From the NCBI GenBank assembly GCA_002839415.1, contig PGXZ01000006.1:1-64000 (forward strand): a DNA stretch of 64,000 nt, read 5' to 3'. Shown piece by piece: positions 8,471-18,165 of the stretch (its first letter is position 1; every line of letters starts with the position of its first letter). Below the pieces are notes generated by a model that was given only the letters and a program-made list of their open reading frames with translations, did no database searches and was not told the DNA's origin. The DNA is from Candidatus Saccharibacteria bacterium HGW-Saccharibacteria-1 (GTDB lineage: Bacteria > Patescibacteriota > Saccharimonadia > Saccharimonadales > Saccharimonadaceae). The translations under genes were made by a program, and so were the position numbers.

Positions 8471-9643
8471 ATGCAACGAGTTCCTCTAGCCGAAAGAATG
8501 CGACCTAAAAACCTAAACGACGTTATTGGCCAAACCCATCTATTGAATGACGGCGAGATTCTGCGTCAAATTGTCAAAAATAAAGAACCCGTCAGCTTGA
8601 TATTATGGGGCCCGCCAGGTTGCGGTAAGACTACCCTTGCGCGAATTATTGCCAGCGAAGTCAATGCTGAATTTATTGAATTATCGGCCGTAACCAGTGG
8701 CAAAAAGGACGTCGAAAAAGTTGTCGAACACGCCAGGCAAAACTGGAATCTAAAACTGCGCACAATCTTATTCGTTGACGAAATTCACCGATTCAACAAA
8801 GCCCAACAAGATGCCTTTTTACCACACGTCGAATCAGGTTTAATTACACTAATTGGCGCTACCACCGAAAACCCCAGTTTTGAAATAATTACTCCATTGC
8901 TTTCCCGAACTAGAGTCCTAGTCCTGGAACCACTCAATAAAGACGATATAAAACGAATTATCAAAGTTGCGTTAAAATCCGAAAAAAATACTAAAAAAGT
9001 TACGCCCAAAGCAATTGATTATATCGCTGAATTATCCGGTGGCGATGCCCGAATTGCTCTTGGCAACCTTGAACTAGCCCTTAGTATGGGCGAAAAAGTA
9101 ACGCCCGAAATCGTCAAAGTCGCCGCCCAAAAACGCATTCCAGGTTACGACAAAAAAGGCGAAATGCACTATAACGTAATTAGCGCCTTTATCAAAAGTA
9201 TGCGCGGCAGCAATGTCGATGCCACGTTATATTACTTGGCCCGCATGATTGATGCTGGCGAAGATGCCAAATTTATAGCCAGGCGTATGGTAATATTCGC
9301 CAGTGAAGACATTGGCCTAGCCGGTAATGGCGCACTTGGTCTGGCGCTAAATGCGTTTCAGGCCGTCGAACGAATCGGCATGCCCGAATCCAGTTACGTT
9401 TTATTTCATGTCGCCACAGCTCTAGCTAAAAGTGAAAAATCACGTCAAACCACTGACGCAATGCAGCGCGCCACCAACCTTGCCAAACAATACCCCGACT
9501 CACCAGTCCCACTCCACCTGCGCAACGCCCCAACCAAACTAATGAAAGACATTGGATACGCCAAGGATTACAAATGGGAAGCCGATTTTAAACACGACAA
9601 AGGCTTCCTGCCTGATGAATTAAAAAACGAAAAAATATTTTAA
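8471..9643 (+). CDS. rarA: Replication-associated recombination protein A (AAA+ ATPase)
   Basis: The 390-aa AAA+ protein has the family signature at its start ([17 protein letters not shown]), Walker A GPPGCGKT (residues 47-54), Walker [11 protein letters not shown], sensor motif [10 protein letters not shown] and the C-terminal RarA/MgsA tetramerisation region ending near [12 protein letters not shown]. It acts at stalled replication forks, related to clamp-loader ATPases. Length is slightly below the usual 430-450. Translation probably starts on a leaderless mRNA, since TATAAT ends 6 nt before the ATG and no Shine-Dalgarno is present. It is divergent from ddl. Confidence 0.93.
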   Translation: MQRVPLAERMRPKNLNDVIGQTHLLNDGEILRQIVKNKEPVSLILWGPPGCGKTTLARIIASEVNAEFIELSAVTSGKKDVEKVVEHARQNWNLKLRTILFVDEIHRFNKAQQDAFLPHVESGLITLIGATTENPSFEIITPLLSRTRVLVLEPLNKDDIKRIIKVALKSEKNTKKVTPKAIDYIAELSGGDARIALGNLELALSMGEKVTPEIVKVAAQKRIPGYDKKGEMHYNVISAFIKSMRGSNVDATLYYLARMIDAGEDAKFIARRMVIFASEDIGLAGNGALGLALNAFQAVERIGMPESSYVLFHVATALAKSEKSRQTTDAMQRATNLAKQYPDSPVPLHLRNAPTKLMKDIGYAKDYKWEADFKHDKGFLPDELKNEKIF

Positions 9644-9668
9644 ACTCGAACACTGTATAATAAACAAA

Positions 9669-10826
9669 ATGAAATTAAATCGCCGCCTAATACCTATATA
9701 TGTCGGATTCTTTGCACAAGGATTAGTTTTTTGGTATGCTATCGAAAAATTATTTATGATGTCAATCGGCTTTAATACTTTTTTAATTGGCGTAATGATT
9801 GCAATTTATTCAACAATTACTTTGCTGACCGAAATACCGTCAGGGATATTGGCCGACAGGTGGAGTCGGCGTGGCGTTTTAATATTATCAAGTTTAGCTC
9901 TTGCCGCCAGTTCACTAATCGGCGCACTCAGCAACGATGTCGCAATCTATCTAATATCTAGCTCGTTTTGGGGATTATACTTATCACTAAGTTCTGGTGT
10001 AACCGAATCAATAGTCTATGATTTATTGATAGAAACCGGGGAAACTAAGAAAAACTATGAAAAATACATCGCTAGAGTAAATATCTCCAGCAGCTTGGCT
10101 TTGATAATCGGTGGCTTGACTGGTAGTATTATTGGACAATACCTTGGCCTAGACAAAGCGTATTTACTGTCAATACCTGCGTCGTTAATTTCAATATTAT
10201 TTTTTGCTATATTCAAGGAACCCAAAGAACATTTAAAAAGCCAGGAAGCGTCTTTATTGAAACACACAAAAGAGACTTTTGCTATTATTGCATCAAACAT
10301 AAACTTGATTCAATTATCTTTGATGTTGATATTATCAGGAATGATACTTTCTATTTTTATGGAAGCCAGCCAGCTTTGGTTAATCGCCATAGTAGCACCG
10401 ATTGTTTTTTACGGACCGCTAAACGCCGCCGTCTGCTCATCCTATGGTCTCAGTGGAGTCTTGTCAAATTACGTAAAGTCCAAAAAACGATTAGTTATCG
10501 CCCTAGCCATATCACTAATTGTGTTAATCGTACTAATATTTACACGTAACGTATTTTATATTATTTTTGCTATCACAGTAATCTCAATAATAATTCAATC
10601 AATTGATATAGTTATTTTGCACAAAATCAACAATTACCTGCCTTCAAAAACCAGGGCAGGGTCTATATCTGTGATGTCCGCAGCCAAAAGGCTAACGATA
10701 ATCCCAATCTCGTTATTATTTGGATCGTTAGCCTCGGCATTTGGTATTTTTAGCTCTACTTGGTTTATCGTAATAATAATGATTGTAATTATTATTACGA
10801 TTTTATTCGTTCAGGATAAATCCTAG
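9669..10826 (+). CDS. MFS-type transporter
   Basis: The 385-aa product has about 12 hydrophobic segments and the major facilitator loop-2/3 signature GILADRWSRRGVL (about residues 59-71). The first half is typical of drug/metabolite proton antiporters; the substrate is not deducible. Its start is preceded by TATAAT (9656-9661) ending 7 nt before the ATG, another leaderless-type promoter. It follows rarA by 25 nt and converges with typA with only a weak hairpin between them. Confidence 0.8.
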   Translation: MKLNRRLIPIYVGFFAQGLVFWYAIEKLFMMSIGFNTFLIGVMIAIYSTITLLTEIPSGILADRWSRRGVLILSSLALAASSLIGALSNDVAIYLISSSFWGLYLSLSSGVTESIVYDLLIETGETKKNYEKYIARVNISSSLALIIGGLTGSIIGQYLGLDKAYLLSIPASLISILFFAIFKEPKEHLKSQEASLLKHTKETFAIIASNINLIQLSLMLILSGMILSIFMEASQLWLIAIVAPIVFYGPLNAAVCSSYGLSGVLSNYVKSKKRLVIALAISLIVLIVLIFTRNVFYIIFAITVISIIIQSIDIVILHKINNYLPSKTRAGSISVMSAAKRLTIIPISLLFGSLASAFGIFSSTWFIVIIMIVIIITILFVQDKS

Positions 10827-10843
10827 AATAAAGTAATTTTCAA

Positions 10844-12667
10844 TTATTTCTTAGCAGCGCGTTTTCGTTCATTCTGATCAAGATATCGCTTGCGAAGTCG
10901 TAAGCTCTTTGGCGTTACCTCTAGCAGCTCATCATCTTCGATGAAATCGATACACTGTTCCAAACTAAGGTCAGTGAACGGTGTCAATTGAACCGTGCCA
11001 TCACTTGATGAACTTCGCATGTTGGTCAGATGCTTTGCCTTGCAGACATTCATTTCCAAATCATCATTCCGTTGATACAGACCAACGATCATACCAGCAT
11101 AAACTTGCGTACCAGGTCCAACAAACAATTCGCCACGCGATTCACCCATTTCAAGGGCATAAGGCGTCGTAACGCCAGCGTCAGTCGCAACCAACGCACC
11201 ATTGCGAATCTTGTTTAACTTTCCACCAAGTGGTTGATAGCCATGTGGCAAGGTATTCATAATTACAGTACCTTTTGTAGCTGTCAAAAGTAAGTTGCGT
11301 AGACCAATCAATGCTCTAGTTGGCAATATATAAGTAACGCGTGTTGCACCGCTACTAGTCTGTTCTTGCTTGACCATTGCAGCTCGACGGTTACCCAGTT
11401 CTTGACTGACAGTACCTAAGAATTCTGGTGAAATTTCGACTAACAATTCTTCAACCGGTTCCATAGTTTTACCATCTTGTTCGATAGTGACAACCTGTGG
11501 ACGGCCAACCTCAAATTCAAAACCTTCACGGCGTAATGTTTCGATTAAAACTGAAAGGTGTAATTCGCCACGGCCAGAAACATTAAATCCAATACCGTCT
11601 TCTTTGACGCGCAAGCTAACATTAGTTTCAAGTTCGCGTTTCAATCGGTCGCCAATTTGGCGTGAAGTGTTAAACTTACTTTCCTTGCCCTTCATTGGGC
11701 TAGTATTTGGACCAAGATATATACTAATCGTTGGTGCTTCGACATCAATCGTTGGTAACGCTTCTGGGTTTTCCCTGTCGGCAATAGTTTCGCCAATATG
11801 AGCATCGGCCACACCCGTTAATGCTACGATATCACCAGCAATCGCACCGTCAACTTCTTCGCGGTTAAGGCCACGATAACCAAAGACCTTGTCGATTCGT
11901 GAGCTAATCTGCTCGCCATCTCGTTTAATTAAAACAATTGGCATGCCTTTTTTAACTTCACCACGAGTTATGCGACCAATTGCATACTTACCAAGGAACG
12001 AATCGTACTGCAAAGACGTAACTAGTAATTGCAATGATCCATTTACATCAACCGTTGGCGCTGGAATATCATTGATAATTGCATCGAAGATTGGGTTAAG
12101 ATCAGCATGTTCGCTGATATTATCAGGAAGTTCTGTCCAAGCCTTGCCGTCACGACCAATTGCATAATAAACTGGATAATGTAATTGACTGTCGTCGACT
12201 GCAAGTTCCAAAAATAAATCTGAAATCTCGTCAATAACTTCATCAATTCGCCTAGCTGGCTTGTCAATTTTGTTAATAACAACAACTGGCTTTAGGCCAA
12301 GTTCAAGTGCTTTTGACAAAACAAATTTAGTTTGAGGCATTGGGCCTTCTTGGGCGTCAACTACCAATAGTACACCGTCAGCCATATTTAGAGTTCGTTC
12401 CACTTCGCCGCTAAAATCAGCGTGTCCCGGTGTGTCAATAATATTAATTTTGTAGTCGCCATAATAAACAGAGGTTTGCTTGGCTGTAATAGTAATTCCG
12501 CGTTCGTGCTCTTGATCACCGCTATCCATAATCAGCGATTGTTCCATTTCAGCCTGATTAGAACGGAAAGTATTGCTTTGTTTTAGAAGTCCATCAACTA
12601 TTGTAGTTTTGCCGTGGTCGACATGGGCAATAATAGCGACATTTCGTATGTTTTTTGAGTCTTTCAT
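10844..12667 (-). CDS. typA: Translational GTPase TypA/BipA
   Basis: At 607 aa this is full-length TypA. The G domain begins near residue 8 with G1 [10 protein letters not shown]2 RGITITAK, G3 DTPGHADF and G4 NKIDKP; EF-Tu-like domain II and the C-terminal BipA-specific domain follow ([20 protein letters not shown], then TRALIGLRN and GTVIMNT). It binds the ribosome and supports stress adaptation and 50S assembly. No anomaly is visible. The short C-terminal basic tail ends in RAAKK. Confidence 0.96.
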   Translation of the reverse strand: MKDSKNIRNVAIIAHVDHGKTTIVDGLLKQSNTFRSNQAEMEQSLIMDSGDQEHERGITITAKQTSVYYGDYKINIIDTPGHADFSGEVERTLNMADGVLLVVDAQEGPMPQTKFVLSKALELGLKPVVVINKIDKPARRIDEVIDEISDLFLELAVDDSQLHYPVYYAIGRDGKAWTELPDNISEHADLNPIFDAIINDIPAPTVDVNGSLQLLVTSLQYDSFLGKYAIGRITRGEVKKGMPIVLIKRDGEQISSRIDKVFGYRGLNREEVDGAIAGDIVALTGVADAHIGETIADRENPEALPTIDVEAPTISIYLGPNTSPMKGKESKFNTSRQIGDRLKRELETNVSLRVKEDGIGFNVSGRGELHLSVLIETLRREGFEFEVGRPQVVTIEQDGKTMEPVEELLVEISPEFLGTVSQELGNRRAAMVKQEQTSSGATRVTYILPTRALIGLRNLLLTATKGTVIMNTLPHGYQPLGGKLNKIRNGALVATDAGVTTPYALEMGESRGELFVGPGTQVYAGMIVGLYQRNDDLEMNVCKAKHLTNMRSSSSDGTVQLTPFTDLSLEQCIDFIEDDELLEVTPKSLRLRKRYLDQNERKRAAKK

Positions 12668-12779
12668 TAAAATATACCCGACCTTAATGCGGGTTCCTTG
12701 CTTGATGATTGATTATAGCAGAAAAGAGGCTAAAATGCAAGGTACCAGCTTGACTGAAATTATTTGCAAAAAATAAAAT

Positions 12780-12808
12780 AAACCGCCATCCACATTGGGC
12801 GACGGTTT
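12780..12808 (-). terminator. Probable terminator after the 12833-13606 gene
   Basis: AAACCG arms with partly paired inner bases (GTCGCCC / GGATGGC) form an imperfect hairpin just after the stop on the minus strand, followed by a T-rich tract. Confidence 0.55.
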
Positions 12809-12832
12809 ACGAACCTTTTGTTTTTTTGATCG

Positions 12833-13606
12833 CTAAGAGTCAACTACCGACCCGAGCTTTCCGATTTCAGAACGCAAGAAGTCCAAAGTTGGGATAAATT
12901 CAGGCTCACCAAACAATTTAACTCTTTTTTCAAGAGTATCGATTAAAGACCTTATGTCATCAAAAACGCCCTCCTTGGGAGACTCCATCAACATAAGCCG
13001 CCGACGAGCTAGTTCAGCCTCTTGGCTTAGTTTTTTAATCTTTTTACTGCTTAATCCTAAAGAGCACTCAAAAGCAGTTACTAAATCGTCAACTAAATAA
13101 AGATGGCGACTAACCGTGGACACATAGTATCTCAGCCATCCAATCTCGACACTAGGTAAAAATCCCTTGTCTGCACTAGCTAAAACATAACTAATTTCTG
13201 AATTAACACCACTAATCAGCTTATAGGGCGTATGCAACTTTCCGCGGTAACTATACAGTACATGGTATTTTCGCGTTTTTATTCGGTCATGTTCTTTGAT
13301 AAAGTAGTCAAGCTTATTACCTTTTTTCAGTGGTATAATTAGCAAACAATCACCTACCGACGACAACCTTGTTCCAAAGCCAACACCTTTAACTACTAGA
13401 TAATTATTAACTAACACAAGTTCGTTATAATTAAAACCAATTGCATAGCGTCGACCTTCGTGTGAATCATAATAATCATATAGAATATCTTGTACCTGGG
13501 AGTCTTGAAGTAATGGAAATACCGGGTTACGGCTTTTAAAATAGTTATAAACTCGATCAATTACATCACTAGCAGCAAAATCATCATTATTCGTTTTAGG
13601 GCACAT
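12833..13606 (-). CDS. Hypothetical protein
   Basis: I do not recognise this 257-aa protein. It has no signal peptide or membrane helix. The first 180 residues look like a mixed alpha/beta domain rich in Tyr and Val; residues about 190-257 are helical and charged (KKIKKLSQEAELARRRLMLM and a later EKRV segment), possibly a coiled coil. It has its own GAAGAGG ribosome site about 6 nt before the ATG and a terminator after its stop, so it is a single-gene unit next to the tRNA-Val relic. It could be lineage-specific or recently acquired. Confidence 0.6.
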   Translation of the reverse strand: MCPKTNNDDFAASDVIDRVYNYFKSRNPVFPLLQDSQVQDILYDYYDSHEGRRYAIGFNYNELVLVNNYLVVKGVGFGTRLSSVGDCLLIIPLKKGNKLDYFIKEHDRIKTRKYHVLYSYRGKLHTPYKLISGVNSEISYVLASADKGFLPSVEIGWLRYYVSTVSRHLYLVDDLVTAFECSLGLSSKKIKKLSQEAELARRRLMLMESPKEGVFDDIRSLIDTLEKRVKLFGEPEFIPTLDFLRSEIGKLGSVVDS

Positions 13607-13791
13607 AATATTACCTCTTCTCTCTGTAAAAATACAAAACCCAAAGGTTCATAAACTAGACTTTAACACATAATGTTATATTAGCGAAGCATTAACTATT
13701 TTAGCGAGTTGAACATAAACCGAAGACTCGCAAACATCAGTGCCTCAACCGCGACTGGTCAAAGATTCGAACTGCCATCATTACTGAGTCA

Positions 13792-13980
13792 TGAAAAAAT
13801 CTGACCAAATGGTCGGATGTTTTCATGGTGGGCGCTGAGGGGGCTCGGTCACGTTTCGCGACCCCGCGAGTCAGTCAGATAAACATAGTTTATCTGTGAC
13901 GTCGCCTTGCGAACCGCAGACTTGCAGTTCCACCCCCCAACCCCAGGTTGTCGGGATTTCGAGTACCTAAAGTGTGCACA
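13792..13980. other. Duplicated tRNA-Val 3' end and structured relic
   Basis: Positions 13826-13840 repeat exactly the 3' end of the nearby intact tRNA-Val (14019 onward), including CCA, and are preceded by their own terminator-like hairpin (ATCTGACC/GGTCGGAT, 13799-13818). Between this copy and the intact tRNA there is no gene but strong secondary structure: TCGCG/CGCGA around 13855-13868 and AGATAAAC-ATA-GTTTATCT around 13878-13896. This is the pattern left by an element that used the tRNA-Val 3' end and then decayed to under 200 bp, although a degenerate tandem tRNA copy is possible. Confidence 0.6.
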
Positions 13981-14018
13981 AATTAAAAGTCCAACCATTG
14001 AAGGTTGGAATTTTAATT
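13981..14018 (-). terminator. Terminator after tRNA-Val
   Basis: AATTAAAA...TTTTAATT with inner CCAACC/GGTTGG gives a long AT-capped hairpin immediately after the CCA end on the minus strand. Confidence 0.85.
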
Positions 14019-14095
14019 TGGTGGGCGCTGAGGGGCTCGAACCCCCGACCCCCTCGGTGTAAACGAGGTGCTCTAGCCAACTGAGCTAAGCGCCC
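14019..14095 (-). tRNA. tRNA-Val (TAC)
   Basis: The minus strand folds as a 77-nt tRNA with encoded CCA: acceptor GGGCGCT/AGCGCCC, D-arm AGCTCAGTTGGCTAGAGC, anticodon stem CCTCG/CGAGG with loop TTTACAC (anticodon TAC), T-arm GGGGG-TTCGAGC-CCCTC. It has a consensus promoter upstream and a terminator directly downstream. Its 3' 15 nt are duplicated at 13826-13840. Confidence 0.96.
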
Positions 14096-14106
14096 ATAAC
14101 TTAGAT

Positions 14107-14136
14107 ATAATAACTCAAATCCCAATATAATGTCAA
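14107..14136 (-). promoter_or_regulatory. tRNA-Val promoter
   Basis: On the minus strand, TTGACA (14131-14136) and TATTAT (14107-14112) are separated by 18 bp and the -10 box lies 11 nt before the tRNA 5' end. Confidence 0.75.
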
Positions 14137-14191
14137 GCAGACAAAAGTCAATTCAACGTTTTAAAATATCAGATTTTTAGATTGCAATAAA

Positions 14192-14220
14192 ATAGAGCCT
14201 ATTTAAAAAATAAGCTCTAT
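14192..14220 (-). terminator. Terminator after the zinc-ribbon protein gene
   Basis: ATAGAGCCTATTT and AAATAAGCTCTAT pair at 12 of 13 positions with a 3-nt loop, followed on the minus strand by TTTTATTG. Confidence 0.8.
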
Positions 14221-14239
14221 AGTTCATTAGAAATTGTTT

Positions 14240-15316
14240 TTATGATTTTAATAAAAAACCGTAAATGCTATCCAAATATTCTTGAGCTTTTTCATAACCC
14301 CAGGCATGGATATAAAAATAACCCTTCGTTACGGATTCATCTTTAAATAAAGAAAAAATATTTTCATGCAACACATCGAGACCGCTCCAATCAATATTTA
14401 TCACTCGCTTTCGCCAGCCAATCTTTATTATTCCAAATTCGGTCTCAAAATTAAACCACGGTGCACAGATCTCGCATGTGCAATATTCATTTACGATACT
14501 CGTGAAACCGACTACTTTAAAGCCAGCCGCGTTAAATATCGCCTCAAACCTTTTCTGCATCTCGTCTTCTAAGTTCGCGTCATTGCAGGCTGAATGATAA
14601 TATGAACTTTTCATGAATTTAGTCTCATCACCAAACTGTATAACGTAGCTATCATTAAGGCCATCTTCGTCACAAATCCAACCACTTGCATTTTTCACTA
14701 TTTCAAGTTCCCATTCTCGAGTTCCATTAGGGAACTTTTGACTAAGGTCGATGTATCTGTCATTCCTAATAGCTACGCCAGAATACATATCATAGATTGC
14801 ATCATCTCTTTGACTATACACGGTCTTGACATCTAACAAAGTCTTGCCAATAAATTCATTTAAAGGCACAACAATAACTTCACTTCTAATAACTGTGTCT
14901 CGACAATTATCAATAGTCCAAACCTCACCACAAGATGCACACTTTAATTTAGAAGTCGGCATATTACCACCATCATACGAAAAGGTATGAACTTGATTTT
15001 TAAAATTACCATCACTAATATAGTTCCAAAACTCAGCATTACTGAGAACACTAGGAATATTTAAGAAAAAATCTTCCGAAATTCTACCTTTTATTCTGGC
15101 ACAGTTGCCACAAGAATCAAGATAATATGCACCAAGAACATAAAAATCATTCAGTGGCTCACCCCTCTGATAGCCAGCAATATATCTTTCACTTATTAGG
15201 CGATTCAAGCCATCCAATGCCTTAACAGCTTCCGATATACCTTTTTTGCTGTCATACCAAGGCCTCTCAGCCTCTTCGACAATAAACTTTGAATCTTTTG
15301 ATGTTCCAATTACCAT
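14240..15316 (-). CDS. Hypothetical protein with three Cys-pair motifs
   Basis: The protein (358 aa from ATG 15316) has three CxxC-type pairs: SCGNCARI, CASCGEVW and CTCEICAPW, suggesting one or two structural zinc ribbons in a soluble protein. No catalytic motif or membrane segment is visible and I cannot name a family. I use the internal ATG at 15316 because AGAGGA lies 7 nt before it; a longer frame to 15346 lacks this. It is a single gene with a strong terminator, flanked by tRNA-Val and tRNA-Leu, a position typical of accessory genes. Confidence 0.6.
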   Translation of the reverse strand: MVIGTSKDSKFIVEEAERPWYDSKKGISEAVKALDGLNRLISERYIAGYQRGEPLNDFYVLGAYYLDSCGNCARIKGRISEDFFLNIPSVLSNAEFWNYISDGNFKNQVHTFSYDGGNMPTSKLKCASCGEVWTIDNCRDTVIRSEVIVVPLNEFIGKTLLDVKTVYSQRDDAIYDMYSGVAIRNDRYIDLSQKFPNGTREWELEIVKNASGWICDEDGLNDSYVIQFGDETKFMKSSYYHSACNDANLEDEMQKRFEAIFNAAGFKVVGFTSIVNEYCTCEICAPWFNFETEFGIIKIGWRKRVINIDWSGLDVLHENIFSLFKDESVTKGYFYIHAWGYEKAQEYLDSIYGFLLKS

Positions 15317-15573
15317 TTTTATTCCTCTTGACGAGACTATTATCATTACGATCCACCCCTTTATTTTTATTTATCATAAATGGCATATAGCCAATCATAA
15401 ACAATTTAAACGAACTTATAAAATATAATTTTAAAAGATATCTTATACAATATGAATACTAACATAAAATATTTTTATATACAATTTTATTTTATAACAA
15501 GCTTTTGCGATTACTCGAATTTTTATAATAAAAGCGTACCTATCATCTTGTTGATGATATAATGTATTTGTGA

Positions 15574-15660
15574 GCGCGCGTGCTGTAATTGGTAGCCAGG
15601 CTAGCTTGAGGTGCTAGTGTCCTTTGGGACGTGGAAGTTCAAGTCTTCTCGCGCGCACCA
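15574..15660 (+). tRNA. tRNA-Leu (GAG)
   Basis: An 87-nt class II tRNA with encoded CCA: acceptor GCGCGCG/CGCGCGC, anticodon stem CTAGC/GCTAG with loop TTGAGGT (anticodon GAG), a long variable arm GTCC-TTTG-GGAC and T-arm GGAAG-TTCAAGT-CTTCT. A TATAAT box (15558-15563) ends 10 nt upstream. The preceding 250 nt are very AT-rich and contain no gene. Confidence 0.95.
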
Positions 15661-15663
15661 TAT

Positions 15664-15690
15664 AAAAAAGACGATAATCTCGTCTTTTTT
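15664..15690. terminator. Bidirectional terminator
   Basis: AAAAAAGACGA-TAATC-TCGTCTTTTTT is a perfect 11-bp stem that can end both tRNA-Leu (plus) and the peptide-binding protein gene (minus). Confidence 0.9.
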
Positions 15691-15710
15691 ATATTTTATA
15701 ACATTTGCAC

Positions 15711-17507
15711 TTACGGCGTTTTGTAAACACCCTTAGTACCAACCGACCAATCCAAAATATCTGCATAGCGGTTAATTGGCGACACAAACACTACCGACCT
15801 ATTGAAAGCTTTAACATTATAGCTACTGGCATACTGTGTCGTTGACTGATACAAACCAATCGCAGGTACATCCGCTGCCCACTGTTTAGTGAACGTTACG
15901 TATTTGGCATTTCTAAGTACCGGTTCGGCCCGCGCCCTAGCTGAGACTAATGCCGCGTCACTAATTACACTTGAATAATTAGAAAAATTGTAACCTTGTG
16001 GTGTAGCTTGTGATGAATGCCAATAAGCATAAACATCTGGGTCAGCGCCTATATTTAAACGGTACAACAAAACATCAAAACTACGCGGCTGCAAAACTGA
16101 CTGTACTGCGTTTTGCGTTGAATCCGTTAAGTCAATTACCTGAGTGTCAACCGAAATGCCTAGAGCACGCCAATTACCGACTAGCAGTTCTAATACGCGC
16201 TCGAGCTCACTATCCTTGATAGTGACAACGGATAATTTAAGCGGCTTGCCATCTTTTTCGCGAACATTTTTGCCGTTCAGTTTCCAACCTTTGTCGTCCA
16301 AAATTTTTGCTGCCGCATTTTTATCATAAAGCGGCACTTTTGGTAAATCGCCAGTTATTTGACCATTCGTAAATGGCAAATCGAGTTTTACAGAGGCAGA
16401 CGGCAACCTACTTAGTATCTGATTGGTGTCAGTTGATTGCTGAAGCGCACGCCGCAACTCAATATCCTTAAGTGTCTCGCTTTCTGTATTTAGCATCGCG
16501 TACACGCCGCTTTGAATTGATTCTGACGAAATATTATATTTTTTTGAATCAACATGCTCGACATCAACCGACGACAGATCGGCGGCGGCATTTACCTCGT
16601 TTAATGACAAGGCACGAACAATAGATTCGCTATCAGCGTAAACGTGTAATTGGAACCTAGCTAACTTCGCTTGGCCTGCATAATAATCATCGTTTCTGGC
16701 AAAGTAAATTATTTTACGACCCGATGCTGTATCTAAATCCTGCGAAAAACGTAGCTTAAAAGGACCGCTGCCAATTGGATTTTGACTAAAACTGTTTTCA
16801 CGAACGCTACTTGGCGAAACTTTACCTAGTATATGCTCGGGCAATACTGGAAACGTCAAAGCGTGTTCAAAGGGTGCAAAAGTAGATTTCAGATCAAATT
16901 CTAACGTAGTATCGTTAATTACTTTTGCCGTAACATTGCCCCATCCATCAATAGTCGCCCGCGTATTTTGGTTTTTAATTAAATTGACCGTAAAAACAAC
17001 GTCTTTGGCGGTTAATTTATAACCGTCATGCCATTTTGCGTCAGGGCGAATAGTAATGGTATAGATAGTTTTATTTGGATTAGTTTTAACATTCCTCACC
17101 AAATCATAACCTAAATGACCAGTACTGTCATACCTTAATAAGCTTGAAAACATTAAATTGCTCGCCGACTGCTCAGCACTAGTATCTGCAAAAATCGGAT
17201 TAAGCGTTTTAACCGGACCAACAACCGCCTCGGCATAAGTACCGTCAGTTCGAGGTGCATCAGTGCGATAACTTTGTTGATACCACATCAATTGAAGGCC
17301 AGTTACAGCAATAAGTAGACCGATAGCAATAATCCAAAGCACAACGTGAGCCTGAACTTCTCTGACGTTAGCCCATCTTTTGATAATAAACTTGTGGGCA
17401 TGTTTGACCGTTACATTTTCGACTTTTTTCATTCGCTTGGTTAAAGCTTTGCGATTGAAACTAATTTTTGGTAAACGACGCCATTTATCACGGTTATCGT
17501 CTGACAT
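15711..17507 (-). CDS. Membrane-anchored oligopeptide/solute-binding protein (family 5)
   Basis: The 598-aa product has a basic cytoplasmic tail of about 55 aa, one membrane helix (about residues 56-75) and a family 5 extracellular solute-binding domain: VKTLNPIFADTSAEQ near the start, AKWHDGYKLTAKDVVFT (the SBP_bac_5 signature) and NPIGSGPFKL. Family members feed peptides or nickel to ABC importers. Unlike most it is anchored by a helix and not a lipobox, and no permease genes adjoin it, so it may act as a receptor or supply a distant transporter. It is followed by secG on the same strand with only 10 nt between. Confidence 0.85.
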   Translation of the reverse strand: MSDDNRDKWRRLPKISFNRKALTKRMKKVENVTVKHAHKFIIKRWANVREVQAHVVLWIIAIGLLIAVTGLQLMWYQQSYRTDAPRTDGTYAEAVVGPVKTLNPIFADTSAEQSASNLMFSSLLRYDSTGHLGYDLVRNVKTNPNKTIYTITIRPDAKWHDGYKLTAKDVVFTVNLIKNQNTRATIDGWGNVTAKVINDTTLEFDLKSTFAPFEHALTFPVLPEHILGKVSPSSVRENSFSQNPIGSGPFKLRFSQDLDTASGRKIIYFARNDDYYAGQAKLARFQLHVYADSESIVRALSLNEVNAAADLSSVDVEHVDSKKYNISSESIQSGVYAMLNTESETLKDIELRRALQQSTDTNQILSRLPSASVKLDLPFTNGQITGDLPKVPLYDKNAAAKILDDKGWKLNGKNVREKDGKPLKLSVVTIKDSELERVLELLVGNWRALGISVDTQVIDLTDSTQNAVQSVLQPRSFDVLLYRLNIGADPDVYAYWHSSQATPQGYNFSNYSSVISDAALVSARARAEPVLRNAKYVTFTKQWAADVPAIGLYQSTTQYASSYNVKAFNRSVVFVSPINRYADILDWSVGTKGVYKTP

Positions 17508-17517
17508 AAGTTGTTAC

Positions 17518-17751
17518 CTATTTAAATGCGGGCAAAATCAGCCCTGTTAATATTGAAAGTACAAAAATCACAGCTAGAAAGACGGTTGCATCAAATAAAC
17601 TTTTATCAATCCCTCGGCGAGTAGTATATAGTTCACCCGAGCTACCAAATCCAGCCCCAAGCGATGCGCCACGCTGCTGTAGTAATATTGTCAATATCAT
17701 TAAAATAGCCGATACGATTGTTATGATTTGTAAAATTCCGTTAATATTCAT
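17518..17751 (-). CDS. secG: Preprotein translocase subunit SecG
   Basis: At 77 aa this matches SecG in size and layout: an N-terminal membrane helix (residues 5-24), the conserved cytoplasmic loop LLQQRGASLGAGFGSSGE, then RRGIDKSLFDATV and a second helix (residues 55-74). It assists SecYE in protein export. It lies between the solute-binding protein and a four-helix membrane protein in a minus-strand run. Confidence 0.9.
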   Translation of the reverse strand: MNINGILQIITIVSAILMILTILLQQRGASLGAGFGSSGELYTTRRGIDKSLFDATVFLAVIFVLSILTGLILPAFK

Positions 17752-17772
17752 ATTTATTCCTTAATCTAACTA

Positions 17773-18147
17773 TTATTTATCTGACTTTAACGCCACTGCC
17801 GCACTTACTATATAATTCACTAAACTTAGTATAATTCCTGTTAGAATTGAATTCAAGAAAGTCATTGAAATTCCAGGCGTAATTGCAAGCGAAATATACA
17901 CCAGTAGCCCATTTACTATTAACATAAACAAACCAAGCGTTACTAAAATAGCCGGCATTGACAATATAACAATAAATGGCTTTAATATGCTATTCACAAT
18001 TGAAAAAATCAATCCAGCAGACAAGAATCCAATAATCCCAACCGTAACGTCAATTTCTTTACCTGTTCCAAACAATCTAACCGCAATCCACAAACCAAGT
18101 GAATTCATCAGCCAACGGACTATAAAAACAGAAAATTGCTTTTTCAT
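17773..18147 (-). CDS. Phage-holin-like four-helix membrane protein
   Basis: The 124-aa product has four hydrophobic helices and the pattern FSIVNSILKPFIVILSMPA followed by VTLGLFMLIVNGLLVY, characteristic of the family often annotated as 'phage holin family' (mycobacterial 4-TM type, PF04020). These are widespread chromosomal membrane proteins of unknown function and are not phage lysis proteins in most genomes. It is on the minus strand between pepP and secG. Confidence 0.8.
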   Translation of the reverse strand: MKKQFSVFIVRWLMNSLGLWIAVRLFGTGKEIDVTVGIIGFLSAGLIFSIVNSILKPFIVILSMPAILVTLGLFMLIVNGLLVYISLAITPGISMTFLNSILTGIILSLVNYIVSAAVALKSDK

Positions 18148-18165
18148 ATATCTAAACTAATTATA

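Noticed and set aside
10827-10843. Terminator between the MFS gene and typA
   Set aside because: AAGTAATT/AATTATTT pairing is only A/T and short; it does not make a convincing hairpin.
16024-16045. AAACATCTGGGTCAGCGCC in the solute-binding protein gene as a palindromic element copy
   Set aside because: Only the left-flank word matches; there is no GGCGCCGG centre and no complementary arm.
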